A DNA stretch of 13,330 bases, taken from the NCBI GenBank assembly GCA_031285485.1, contig JAITWC010000031.1:1-13330 (forward strand), given 5' to 3'. The stretch's first letter is position 1. Each line of letters opens with the position of its first letter. Below the pieces are notes generated by a model. It made no database searches. It was not told the DNA's origin and worked only from the letters and a program-made list of their open reading frames with translations. Below, piece by piece: positions 7,526-13,330 of the stretch. The DNA comes from Alistipes sp. (GTDB taxonomy: Bacteria > Bacteroidota > Bacteroidia > Bacteroidales > Rikenellaceae). The position numbers were made by a program, and so were the translations under genes.

Positions 7526-8707
7526 TTATTGGTTGGCAGGAAGTTTCCGCCAAAGGTTCGGCAGGAAACGATAGTACAGCAGATGCCGCCACGCGATAAG
7601 GTCATGCGCCCCGCGGCTGCCCACATAATACTCATGATCGACCCCCAGAGCCTCCAACTCACGATGCAGCACCTCATGGCGTGCCGTTGGCGAAGTTTCA
7701 TGCGTTCCGGCGCCGAGGAAGAAGTAGTCCAACTGCCCGTTGAAGTCGGCGCGGCGCAGAGCCGGAGTTTCGTCGACGGCAATGGCGGCGCTCAGAATCC
7801 CGACGTTGGCAAACAGGTCGAGGTTGCGCAAACCCACATACTGCGCATGGCGTCCCCCCATCGAAAGCCCCGAGATGGCCCTCCAGTGGCGGTCGGGCAC
7901 GGTGCTGTAATTGCTCTCCACAAACGGGACGATCTCCTCCAGATACTCGCGCTCGATCAGCGGGAACGACAGTTCGGTATGCCGCGGGTGCGCCCGGTGC
8001 ACCATCTGGTTGTTGGGTATCACGATTATCATCGGCACGGCCTTACCCTCGGCCAGCAGGTTGTCCATGATGAAGTTGGCCTGGCCGTGCATGGTCCACG
8101 TTTCGGGCAGGTCACCCGAGCCGCCCATCAGGTAGAGCACGGGATATTTCTTCGCCGGGTCGTAACCGGGAGGGGTGTAGACCAACATGTAGCGTTCGCC
8201 GCCCGTCACATCGGAGTGGTAGAAACGCTGCGTGATAGCACCGTGCGGCACGTTCCTGGCGTCGTAGAACGCCGGGCCGTCGCCATGCACCCACACCATG
8301 CTGAACGCGGGCATCGCGGCGTGGCCGGTGTATGTGTTGTTGGGGTCGGCCATCTGCACGCCGTCCACCTGGAACCAGTAGAGGTACACGTTGGGATCGA
8401 GCGGCCCGAGGGTCACGCTCCACAATCCGCGATCGTCTTTGGTCATCTCGGCGCGGCGGCGGTCGGGGTCGCCGGCGAACATCATGCCCGACACGGTGAC
8501 GCTCCCGGCCTCGGGCGCCAGCACGCGGAAGGTGACGGTGTGGTCGTCGTGCACCTCGGGCGAGTTGACACGTGCGGAGAACGGGGTGATATTCTCCTTG
8601 TTGCGTTGCGGATCCCAGTCGATATCGACGTGATCCTGTTGCGCGGCGGCGGGAGCAGCCAAAAGGCAAGCCAGCGCGGCCGTCGACAGATAGATTGCGG
8701 TTTTCAT
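7526..8707 (-). CDS. Secreted CE1-type esterase with N-terminal E-set/CBM48-like domain
   Basis: A 393-residue exported alpha/beta hydrolase. The signal peptide is MKTAIYLSTAALACLLAAPA with cleavage expected after APAAA (residue 22). Residues about 40-140 resemble the E-set/CBM48-like module found in front of Bacteroidota CE1 esterases (TVTFRVLAPEAGSVTVSG). The catalytic domain starts near 155 with ERYMLVYTPPGYDPAKKYPV and has PVLYLMGGSG, nucleophile S282 in GLSMGG, and H368 in GAHDLIAWR. The acidic triad member is probably in LGAGTHETS but I cannot fix it. Relatives are feruloyl or acetyl-xylan esterases and esterases annotated as enterochelin esterase-like; here release of acyl or aryl groups from a glycan is the best guess. 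The start at 8707 was chosen for the signal peptide; the frame extends to 9019 but through repeats and the promoter. First gene of the operon. Confidence 0.88.
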   Translation of the reverse strand: MKTAIYLSTAALACLLAAPAAAQQDHVDIDWDPQRNKENITPFSARVNSPEVHDDHTVTFRVLAPEAGSVTVSGMMFAGDPDRRRAEMTKDDRGLWSVTLGPLDPNVYLYWFQVDGVQMADPNNTYTGHAAMPAFSMVWVHGDGPAFYDARNVPHGAITQRFYHSDVTGGERYMLVYTPPGYDPAKKYPVLYLMGGSGDLPETWTMHGQANFIMDNLLAEGKAVPMIIVIPNNQMVHRAHPRHTELSFPLIEREYLEEIVPFVESNYSTVPDRHWRAISGLSMGGRHAQYVGLRNLDLFANVGILSAAIAVDETPALRRADFNGQLDYFFLGAGTHETSPTARHEVLHRELEALGVDHEYYVGSRGAHDLIAWRHLLYYRFLPNLWRKLPANQ

Positions 8708-8759
8708 AGAGATGTGCTTTAACAGTTTTTGGTATGCGGAACTTAACGTGCGTTCCCGA

Positions 8760-8790
8760 CAAAGATAGCACATTTTTCCAAACCGGCAAT
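8760..8790 (-). promoter_or_regulatory. Bacteroidota-type promoter of the esterase operon
   Basis: On the minus strand the -7 box TATCTTTG occupies 8767-8760 and ATTG (consensus TTTG) occupies 8790-8787, 19 nt upstream. This matches the sigma-ABfr layout of the phylum. Transcription would start near 8753, leaving about 45 nt before the esterase ATG at 8707. Confidence 0.7.
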
Positions 8791-8870
8791 CGACGGTTCT
8801 CTTCGGTACCGCTTTACTCACGGGCGACCGGCGTGCGCAAAGGGTTCGACGGTCTGTGCGGTGAGGTTCG

Positions 8871-8992
8871 CGGGTTGCGGGACGGTTTCGGCAACGGCCG
8901 ACGGAGCGCCGCGGGTTGCGGGACGGTTTCGGCAATGGCCGACGGAGCGCCGCAGGTTGCGGGAAGGTTTCCCCAACTCGGGACGGTTTCAT
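8871..8992. repeat. 41-nt tandem repeat, two near-identical units plus a diverged third
   Basis: Units at 8871-8911 and 8912-8952 both begin CGGGTTGCGGGACGGTTTCG and differ at a single base. A third copy from 8953 keeps the first half (CAGGTTGCGGGAAGGTTTCC) and then decays, with another GGGACGGTTTCATCG at about 8980-8994. The unit length is not a multiple of three and the array lies between two divergent promoters, so it is non-coding. The rest of the 389-nt intergenic stretch 8708-9096 holds only these promoters. Confidence 0.85.
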
Positions 8993-9032
8993 CGAACGGT
9001 GCGACGAGAGTACATACAAAAAAACGCAACGA

Positions 9033-9064
9033 TTTGGACTATACGGATGTTTGTTATATCTTTG
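9033..9064 (+). promoter_or_regulatory. Bacteroidota-type promoter of the double-HTH gene
   Basis: TTTG at 9033-9036 and TATCTTTG at 9057-9064 are separated by 20 nt, an almost exact match to the Bacteroidota -33/-7 consensus. The start codon lies 32 nt after the -7 box. Confidence 0.8.
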
Positions 9065-9096
9065 CTTCCTGCAATATAACCAATCCTGATCAAGTC

Positions 9097-9705
9097 ATGA
9101 CCAAAAAATTATCGTTCGACCGGCTGCCCGAGGCGGTCGGGAAGATTCTCGAAATCCTCACAGCCGAGGGTTCCGAGCACTCGGCGCTGCCCGAGATCGT
9201 TCAGCGGATCGCGCTGATCGAAAAAAAGATCGACCACCTCGAAAAAAGCATCTCGCCGGATCGCGCCGCGATGGATAAACACACCGTGCTGAAGGTGCTG
9301 AAGATGAGGCCCAGGATGCTCAACGAACTTGAGATGTCGGGTGTGCTGCCATCGTACACCGAGGGACGGCGGACGCTGTTCTATGAATCGGACGTGGTGA
9401 AGTTCTACATGACGCAGCCGGCGTGGAAAGCCGCTTTGGAATCTAAACCGGAACGGGAGAAGGCCGATACCGCGACTTCCCCGGAGGCCGCGGAACCCGT
9501 TGCCGCCGAGGGCCGTCAGAGGGTGGATATCAACGGGGCGAGTGAAATTTTGGGCCGGACCACCGGCGCCATTCGTCAGCTTCTGTCGACAGGCCTGCCC
9601 TATCACAAGGACGGGCGGTGGCTCTACTTTTACAGCGACGAACTCAGGGAGTGGGGCGCAAACCACAAACCACGCAAAAAAAGAAAGCACAATGAAACCG
9701 AATAA
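9097..9705 (+). CDS. DNA-binding protein with two excisionase-type HTH modules
   Basis: A 202-residue soluble protein. Residues 1-60 contain LSFDRLPEAVGKILEILTAE and a heptad-like IALIEKKIDHLEKSI segment, probably a coiled coil. Two copies of a MerR/excisionase-like winged helix (HTH_17 type) follow: residues about 60-104 (VLKVLKMRPRMLNELEMSGV, then RRTLFYESDVVKFY) and about 143-187 (VDINGASEILGRTTGAIRQL, then GRWLYFYSDELREWG). A Pro/Ala/Glu-rich linker separates them, and the C-terminus is strongly basic (KPRKKRKHNETE). Such proteins are common near Bacteroidota mobile and accessory genes and usually act as regulators or accessory DNA binders. The ATG at 9097 was chosen because it follows the clear promoter; the frame is open further upstream but only through the promoter and repeats. 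Its stop overlaps the next start by 14 nt, implying coupled translation. The target sites are unknown; the 41-nt repeats upstream are candidates. Confidence 0.8.
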   Translation: MTKKLSFDRLPEAVGKILEILTAEGSEHSALPEIVQRIALIEKKIDHLEKSISPDRAAMDKHTVLKVLKMRPRMLNELEMSGVLPSYTEGRRTLFYESDVVKFYMTQPAWKAALESKPEREKADTATSPEAAEPVAAEGRQRVDINGASEILGRTTGAIRQLLSTGLPYHKDGRWLYFYSDELREWGANHKPRKKRKHNETE

Positions 9706-10021
9706 ACCGCCAAAAGACGCGCTCCGGGCCGCCCGCAAAGGAAGCCGTGAAGCGGAGATCGGCATGTACGACCATCCGCTGCCGAAGCATCGGGTACACC
9801 GCTCGAAAAAACAATATGACCGAAAATACGAAAAGACTCGCCTCAAAATGAAGGCGGGTTTTTTGTTTTATTCGATAAAATTATCGTATCTTTGCCAAAC
9901 ACCGACCACTCCTATCCTTTTTCTGATCCGTGCACCGGGAACTCGACATATCCAATTTTATCCTGCTCAACGCCGGACGGGCCGATCATTTCCGCGACTG
10001 GAATTGGCGGGGTGTCAATAG
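9692..10021 (+). CDS. Small basic protein with non-stop frame; candidate ArfA-like ribosome-rescue factor
   Basis: The frame starts at an ATG inside the end of the double-HTH gene. Residues 1-54 hold 18 Lys/Arg and 6 Asp/Glu, with ALRAARKGSREAEIGMYDHP followed by HRVHRSKKQYDRKYEK (residues 33-48). I remember similar small proteins (S-R-E-x-E-I ... K-S-K-K-x-Y-x-R-K) as conserved hypotheticals in Bacteroides relatives, so the first part looks genuine. No in-frame stop occurs before the intrinsic terminator at 9837-9864; the first is at 10019-10021, after the next gene's promoter and 92 nt into it. A transcript ending at the terminator would encode only about 57 residues and lack a stop codon. 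Codons beyond the hairpin give a hydrophobic tail (GFLFYSIKLSYLC). E. coli arfA has this same arrangement and an RV-K-K-Y-RK core. Function is inferred; the alternatives are a plain frameshift or a lost stop codon in a small protein of other function. Confidence 0.6.
   Translation: MKPNKPPKDALRAARKGSREAEIGMYDHPLPKHRVHRSKKQYDRKYEKTRLKMKAGFLFYSIKLSYLCQTPTTPILFLIRAPGTRHIQFYPAQRRTGRSFPRLELAGCQ
9837..9864 (+). terminator. Intrinsic terminator inside the small basic ORF
   Basis: CTCGCCT (9837-9843) pairs with AGGCGGG (9852-9858) over an 8-nt loop, with one G-T pair, and is followed directly by six T (9859-9864). It ends the double-HTH transcription unit. It lies in frame within the small ORF, so release here leaves that mRNA without a stop codon. 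Confidence 0.82.
9862..9894 (+). promoter_or_regulatory. Bacteroidota-type promoter of the AraC operon
   Basis: TTTG at 9862-9865 and TATCTTTG at 9887-9894 are separated by 21 nt. The -33 box uses the last T residues of the preceding terminator. Transcription would begin near 9901, about 30 nt before the GTG start at 9930. Confidence 0.75.
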
Positions 10022-10844
10022 CCCTTTCGTCCGAATGTGGTTGGTGAGGGAGGGCACGGCGCAGGTGTCGATCGGCGCGGAGACATATCCGCTGGAGTCG
10101 GGTTACCTGCACATGATACCCCCGTTCACGACACACAACTGCCGGTGCGAGGGACAACTGTCGCTCTACTACCTGCACCTTTACGAACAACCCTCGACCG
10201 GTGGGATCCCGATCATGGAGGATTTTGTGTTCCCGTTCCGTGTGGAGACCGACGGCCGGGCCGGCAGGTTGATAGATAGATTGCTGGAGATCAACCCACG
10301 CCGCGAGTTGCCCGGCTACGACCCGATGAGCTATGATAATCCGCGGGAACTGCTACGCAACATGACCGGTAGTCTGGCGCACCCCTACCACAGTCGGGTG
10401 GAGACGCACGGGATATTGTGTCTGTTGCTGTCGCGTTTTCTGGAGCAGGCAGCACGGCGGATCGAGATGGAGGATCACAGGTTGAGGAAGGTGATCCGCT
10501 ACATCTCGGCCAACATCGACCGGTCGATTTCGCTGGGCGAGCTGTCGCGCATTGTCCCCTGCACGGACGACCACCTGATCAGGATATTCAAACAGAGACT
10601 CAACCACACTCCCATAGAGTACATCAATCTGCGGAAGATAGAAAAGGCACAACTGATGTTGCTCACCGAGAACAGCAGTGTGGGGGACATTGCGAGCTCG
10701 CTGTCGTTCTACGACACGTCGTACTTCATAAAGCTGTTCAAGAAACTTACCGGAGTGACTCCCCTCGATTATCGGAAATCGAATATGCAGACAACGTTTT
10801 TACCAGGCAATAATCCTTCAAATAGAAATGAGCATGGACAATGA
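9930..10844 (+). CDS. AraC-family transcriptional regulator with N-terminal cupin domain
   Basis: A 304-residue regulator. Residues about 30-100 form an AraC-type cupin ligand pocket (VRMWLVREGTAQVSIG, then YPLESGYLHMIPPFTTHNC), likely to bind a sugar or its derivative. Residues about 185-285 are the double helix-turn-helix DNA-binding domain (SISLGELSRIVPCTDDHLIR, then IEYINLRKIEKAQLML, then SSVGDIASSLSFYDTSYFIK and GVTPLDYRK). GTG at 9930 is the first possible start after an in-frame stop at 9924-9926 and sits just behind the promoter, though its ribosome site is poor. The gene ends 17 nt inside the next one, so translation is probably coupled. The natural reading is that it senses a substrate or product of the two following exported enzymes and controls its own operon; that role is inferred from position. 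Confidence 0.9.
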   Translation: MHRELDISNFILLNAGRADHFRDWNWRGVNSPFVRMWLVREGTAQVSIGAETYPLESGYLHMIPPFTTHNCRCEGQLSLYYLHLYEQPSTGGIPIMEDFVFPFRVETDGRAGRLIDRLLEINPRRELPGYDPMSYDNPRELLRNMTGSLAHPYHSRVETHGILCLLLSRFLEQAARRIEMEDHRLRKVIRYISANIDRSISLGELSRIVPCTDDHLIRIFKQRLNHTPIEYINLRKIEKAQLMLLTENSSVGDIASSLSFYDTSYFIKLFKKLTGVTPLDYRKSNMQTTFLPGNNPSNRNEHGQ

Positions 10845-12201
10845 ATCAAAAAAGCTGACTCGAAGAGAGTTCATGGGCCTTTCGGCTCTTGGTCTCACGA
10901 GTTTGACCATCCTGCCGAGCTGGATGGTTAACGGAGTGCGCACCGCTCCGAGCGACCGCGTGGTGGTGGGCTACATCGGCCTGGGCCGTCAAGGGGTGAA
11001 CAACTTCCACAGCCTGACGCAATGTCCCGGCGTGCAGATAGTTGCCGGTTGCGATGTAGACTCGATCAAAAGGGAACGTTTCGTGAAACTCGCCACCGAG
11101 TGGCAAAAGGCAAACCGGATGGTCGAAAGATGCGACACCTATGAGTTCTACGAAGATCTGCTGGAACGCGATGACATAGACGCGATGGTGATCTCGACAC
11201 CCGACCACTGGCACGCCCTGAACACTATACACTCGCTTCGAGCCAGAAAAGACGTCTATTGCGAAAAACCGATCACATACACAATCTCCGAAGCGCTGGC
11301 CGTGAACAGAGCCGTGCGCCAAAACAACCGGGTGCTTCAGGTGGGCAGCCAGCAGCGTTCGAGCAAGGAGTTCCAGACCGCCATCAAGATGGTTAGAGAG
11401 GGAGCCATCGGATATGTGGGCGAGATTCGCGCGAGGATCGGCGAGCCACCCGCACCTTTCGATCTTCCCGAGGAACCGATACCCAACAATCTCAACTTCA
11501 ACCAGTGGTTGGGCCCGATGACGAGTCCGGTGGTGCATTACAACTCGAAGATGTGTCCTCCCATCGCCTATCCCGACCTCGAGGAGAAGGGCGACTGGGC
11601 GGTGTGGCGCTACTATCGCGAGACGGGCAACGGTTTCACCGGTGACTGGGGCGCGCACCACTTCGACATTGCCCAAGCGGCTATGGGAATGGACGGCCTC
11701 GGGCCAGTGGAGTTTATACCCGCAGGCTACAACGGAACACAGTGGGCCACAATGAAGTACGCCAACGGACAGGTGATGAAGGAACAGCCCTATCGCGAAG
11801 ACAGGCCCAACGCCAAAGGCATACATTTCGAAGGTACCAACGGCTGGATCAAAGTTGCCCGCGGCTACATCGAATGCTCGGACCCGACGCTGATTGCACG
11901 TACAGAAGAGACGATCTCCGGAAGCAAAGTGGGCGTGGGTACCTACGAGACCAGCTCGCCCCACATGCAGAACTTCATCGACTGTGTGAGATCGAGAAAA
12001 GAACCGATCGCGCCCATAGAGGCGGGCTGCTCGACGGGCATAATCTGCTGCCTGCTCAACATCGCCTACGAACTCGGACGTCCCGTGCATTGGGATCCAG
12101 TGACACTTACCTTCGTCGACGATCCGGAAGCGCAGAATCACAGGCTGTATTGGTATGAGTACCGCAACCCACACGTTCTGCCGTATTGGAAAAAATTCTA
12201 A
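10828..12201 (+). CDS. Tat-exported Gfo/Idh/MocA-family NAD(P)-dependent oxidoreductase
   Basis: A 457-residue enzyme with a twin-arginine signal (LTRREFMGLSALGL, R12-R13, then a hydrophobic stretch to about 33), so it is exported folded with its cofactor. The Rossmann domain has VVVGYIGLGRQGVNNF (glycine loop 51-56) and the family motif C-E-K-P-I-T with K147. The C-terminal domain contains GDWGAHHFDIAQAAMGMDG (D273, H277, H278, D280), typical of exported Bacteroidota and planctomycete members. Family members oxidise or reduce sugar hydroxyls; some (GH109) cleave glycosides by transient 3-oxidation. I cannot tell plain dehydrogenase from GH109 activity. ATG at 10834 is an alternative start losing two residues. 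Its partner ThuA gene begins 32 nt downstream. This pairing echoes Agrobacterium ThuB/ThuA, where ThuB makes 3-keto sugars. Confidence 0.9.
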   Translation: MSMDNESKKLTRREFMGLSALGLTSLTILPSWMVNGVRTAPSDRVVVGYIGLGRQGVNNFHSLTQCPGVQIVAGCDVDSIKRERFVKLATEWQKANRMVERCDTYEFYEDLLERDDIDAMVISTPDHWHALNTIHSLRARKDVYCEKPITYTISEALAVNRAVRQNNRVLQVGSQQRSSKEFQTAIKMVREGAIGYVGEIRARIGEPPAPFDLPEEPIPNNLNFNQWLGPMTSPVVHYNSKMCPPIAYPDLEEKGDWAVWRYYRETGNGFTGDWGAHHFDIAQAAMGMDGLGPVEFIPAGYNGTQWATMKYANGQVMKEQPYREDRPNAKGIHFEGTNGWIKVARGYIECSDPTLIARTEETISGSKVGVGTYETSSPHMQNFIDCVRSRKEPIAPIEAGCSTGIICCLLNIAYELGRPVHWDPVTLTFVDDPEAQNHRLYWYEYRNPHVLPYWKKF

Positions 12202-12233
12202 AAAGAAACCTATTAATAAACCTAATAAACATT

Positions 12234-13019
12234 ATGAATCGAATCACAAAAATTTGTGCCGTGGCGTTGATCGCTTTGGCGGCGACCTTTCAGAGTTTCG
12301 CTCAGGACAGCCCCTTGAAAGGTAAAAGAGTTCTCTACATCTATGGCGGATGGGACGGCCACGAGCCGGTGCAGTGCCGCGACATCTTCGTCCCGTGGAT
12401 GGAGTCGGAAGGGGCCATTGTGCAAGCGTTCGACAACCTCGATCCCTACACCGACACTACAATCATGAACCACGTCGATCTCATCATCCAGCAGTGGACG
12501 ATGGGTACGATTACCCGCCAGCAGGAAAGAGGTCTGCTCAACGCCGTTCGTCGCGGCGTGGGGCTGGCAGGATGGCACGGCGGCACGGGTGACGCATTCC
12601 GCAACAACGTCGAGTTCCAGTACATGGTCGGCGGCCAGTGGGTTGCACACCCGGGCGGCGTGATCGACTACCGCGTCAACATCATCGACCATGAGGATCC
12701 GGTGACCGCCGGGCTGACCGATTTCGACATGCACTCCGAACAGTACTTCGTTCACGTAGACCCGAACGTGAAGGTGATGGCTACCACCACCTATACCGGC
12801 GAACAAAACTTCTGGCTCGACGGAGCCGTTGCTCCCATCGTGTGGAAAAAACAGTATGGTAATGGAAGGGTGTTTTACAACGCACTCGGCCACGTTGCCG
12901 CCGACTTTGCCGTTCCCCAGGCGCTCGAAATGATGAAACGCGGTATCAGATGGGCCTCCGAAAGTCTCGAAAAGGGACCCGAACCGTGGCTCAGCCCGGC
13001 CTATAAAACGTCGAAGTAG
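12234..13019 (+). CDS. Secreted ThuA-domain protein
   Basis: A 261-residue protein with a Sec signal peptide (MNRITKICAVALIALAATFQ, cleavage near SFAQ at 21-24). The rest is one ThuA domain, a class-I glutamine-amidotransferase-like alpha/beta fold: KGKRVLYIYGGWDGHEPVQC at 29-48, GLAGWHGGTGD at 110-120, then HPGGVIDYRVNIIDHEDPVT, DMHSEQYFVHVDPNVKV, and APIVWKKQYGNGRVFYNALG near the end. In Agrobacterium, ThuA works with ThuB in trehalose and related disaccharide use through 3-keto intermediates; the exact ThuA reaction is less clear. The start at 12234 was chosen for the signal peptide and A-rich leader; the frame extends to 12186 but overlaps the previous gene. Last gene of the AraC operon, followed by a hairpin. 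Confidence 0.88.
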   Translation: MNRITKICAVALIALAATFQSFAQDSPLKGKRVLYIYGGWDGHEPVQCRDIFVPWMESEGAIVQAFDNLDPYTDTTIMNHVDLIIQQWTMGTITRQQERGLLNAVRRGVGLAGWHGGTGDAFRNNVEFQYMVGGQWVAHPGGVIDYRVNIIDHEDPVTAGLTDFDMHSEQYFVHVDPNVKVMATTTYTGEQNFWLDGAVAPIVWKKQYGNGRVFYNALGHVAADFAVPQALEMMKRGIRWASESLEKGPEPWLSPAYKTSK

Positions 13020-13054
13020 AGACCGCACGAATCTGACGGCTCTTGTGACCGAAT

Positions 13055-13096
13055 CCGCCGGTCGACATCCTCATCGGGGTCGGTTCGGCGGGTTTT
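13055..13096 (+). terminator. Probable intrinsic terminator after the ThuA gene
   Basis: CCGCCG (13055-13060) pairs with CGGCGG (13086-13091), and inside it CGAC (13063-13066) pairs with GTCG (13079-13082) across a small internal loop. The T tract after it is short (TTTTCGTT), so it may be only a partial stop. Confidence 0.5.
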
Positions 13097-13099
13097 CGT

Positions 13100-13210
13100 T
13101 CCATCTGTTCATGTCGAAATACTACTATTAATAGTGTGGAGTTCCTAACTCAGCCCGCATAAAGAGTTAAGAAGTTGTTTAGAAAATCATTTTTCTAATC
13201 GTTTGATCAT
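13100..13210. other. AT-rich intergenic DNA with three small palindromes
   Basis: No gene is seen. ACTATTAATAGT at 13124-13135 is a perfect 12-nt palindrome. GAGTT-CCT-AACTC at 13139-13151 and TAGAAAA-TCAT-TTTTCTA at 13180-13197 are perfect small hairpins; the last resembles a weak two-way terminator or an element end. Base composition drops sharply compared with the operon to the left. Confidence 0.5.
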
Positions 13211-13330
13211 TGTGGAAAAAGCGGTCAAAGTGACCCGTTGGAAACGGTCGGAAGTGACCACGAGAGTCGATGCTTCAAAAAGCACAAAAGTTGTTGTCGA
13301 GATTGGGGTGTTCGCGTATGAGATTTATCC
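13211..13330 (+). mobile_element. Possible terminus of an IS21-type element with internal repeats
   Basis: From 13211 the sequence starts TGTGGAAAAAGCGG and contains two related palindromic blocks, GGTCAAAGTGACC (13223-13235, a perfect 5-bp inverted repeat) and GGTCGGAAGTGACC (13246-13259). IS21-family elements begin with TG and carry several short repeats of this kind inside each end. Two reading frames stay open to the window edge, one from GTG 13212 and one from ATG 13270, but neither peptide is recognisable. The call rests on repeat pattern only. Confidence 0.3.

Noticed and set aside
7526..9019. Longer esterase frame starting near 9019
   Set aside because: The extension crosses the 41-nt repeats and the promoter; the internal ATG at 8707 begins a perfect signal peptide.
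8734..9096. N-terminal extension of the double-HTH protein
   Set aside because: It would include both promoters and the repeats; a clean promoter lies 32 nt before the ATG at 9097.
10846..12174. Long minus-strand frame opposite the Gfo/Idh gene
   Set aside because: Same shadow effect; the plus strand carries complete family motifs and a Tat signal.
13270..13330. Short plus-strand ORF starting MLQKAQKLLSRLG
   Set aside because: Only 20 codons before the window edge; a transposase start is possible but the peptide is not recognisable.

Overview
The window looks like a piece of a high-GC member of the Bacteroidales (an Alistipes-like genome is a reasonable guess, not proven). The reasons are three promoters with the Bacteroidota -7 box TATCTTTG, A-rich leaders instead of strong Shine-Dalgarno sites, a Sec-exported LacZ-type enzyme, AsmA-type and ThuA-type proteins, and Tat-exported Gfo/Idh enzymes. 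The coding core (about 300-13020) is visibly GC-rich. Both edges are AT-rich and carry traces of insertion sequences.

Layout: (1) 1-298: start of an IS5-family transposase leaving the window to the left, then an AT-rich leader. (2) 299-3442 (+): secreted GH2 beta-galactosidase, closed by a strong hairpin that can serve both strands (3461-3507). (3) 3517-3854: a 42-nt tandem repeat whose units carry a TTGC...GCAA hairpin. (4) 7526-8707, 7108-7515 and 3885-7043 (all -): a probable operon running esterase, then small lipoprotein, then AsmA-family protein, from a promoter at 8760-8790. (5) 8871-8992: a second tandem repeat (41 nt) between two divergent promoters. (6) 9097-9705 (+): a protein with two excisionase-type helix-turn-helix modules, overlapping a small very basic ORF (9692 onward) whose reading frame runs through an intrinsic terminator without meeting a stop codon. 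(7) 9930-13019 (+): an operon of an AraC-type regulator, a Tat-exported Gfo/Idh/MocA oxidoreductase and a Sec-exported ThuA-domain protein. (8) 13100-13330: AT-rich sequence with palindromes and possible IS21-type terminal repeats.

How it fits together: most genes belong to carbohydrate handling at the cell envelope. A beta-galactosidase and an exported esterase could trim glycans. The Gfo/Idh plus ThuA pair resembles Agrobacterium ThuB/ThuA and suggests periplasmic 3-keto-glycoside chemistry, controlled by the cognate AraC regulator. No SusC/SusD pair is visible.

The most interesting signal is the small basic ORF at 9692. It has an R-V-x-x-x-K-K-x-Y-x-R-K core, a terminator hairpin inside the frame, and a hydrophobic tail encoded only beyond the hairpin. 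This is the same architecture as the E. coli ribosome-rescue gene arfA, whose mRNA is naturally non-stop. I propose it as a candidate Bacteroidota ArfA-like ribosome-rescue factor; this is inference.
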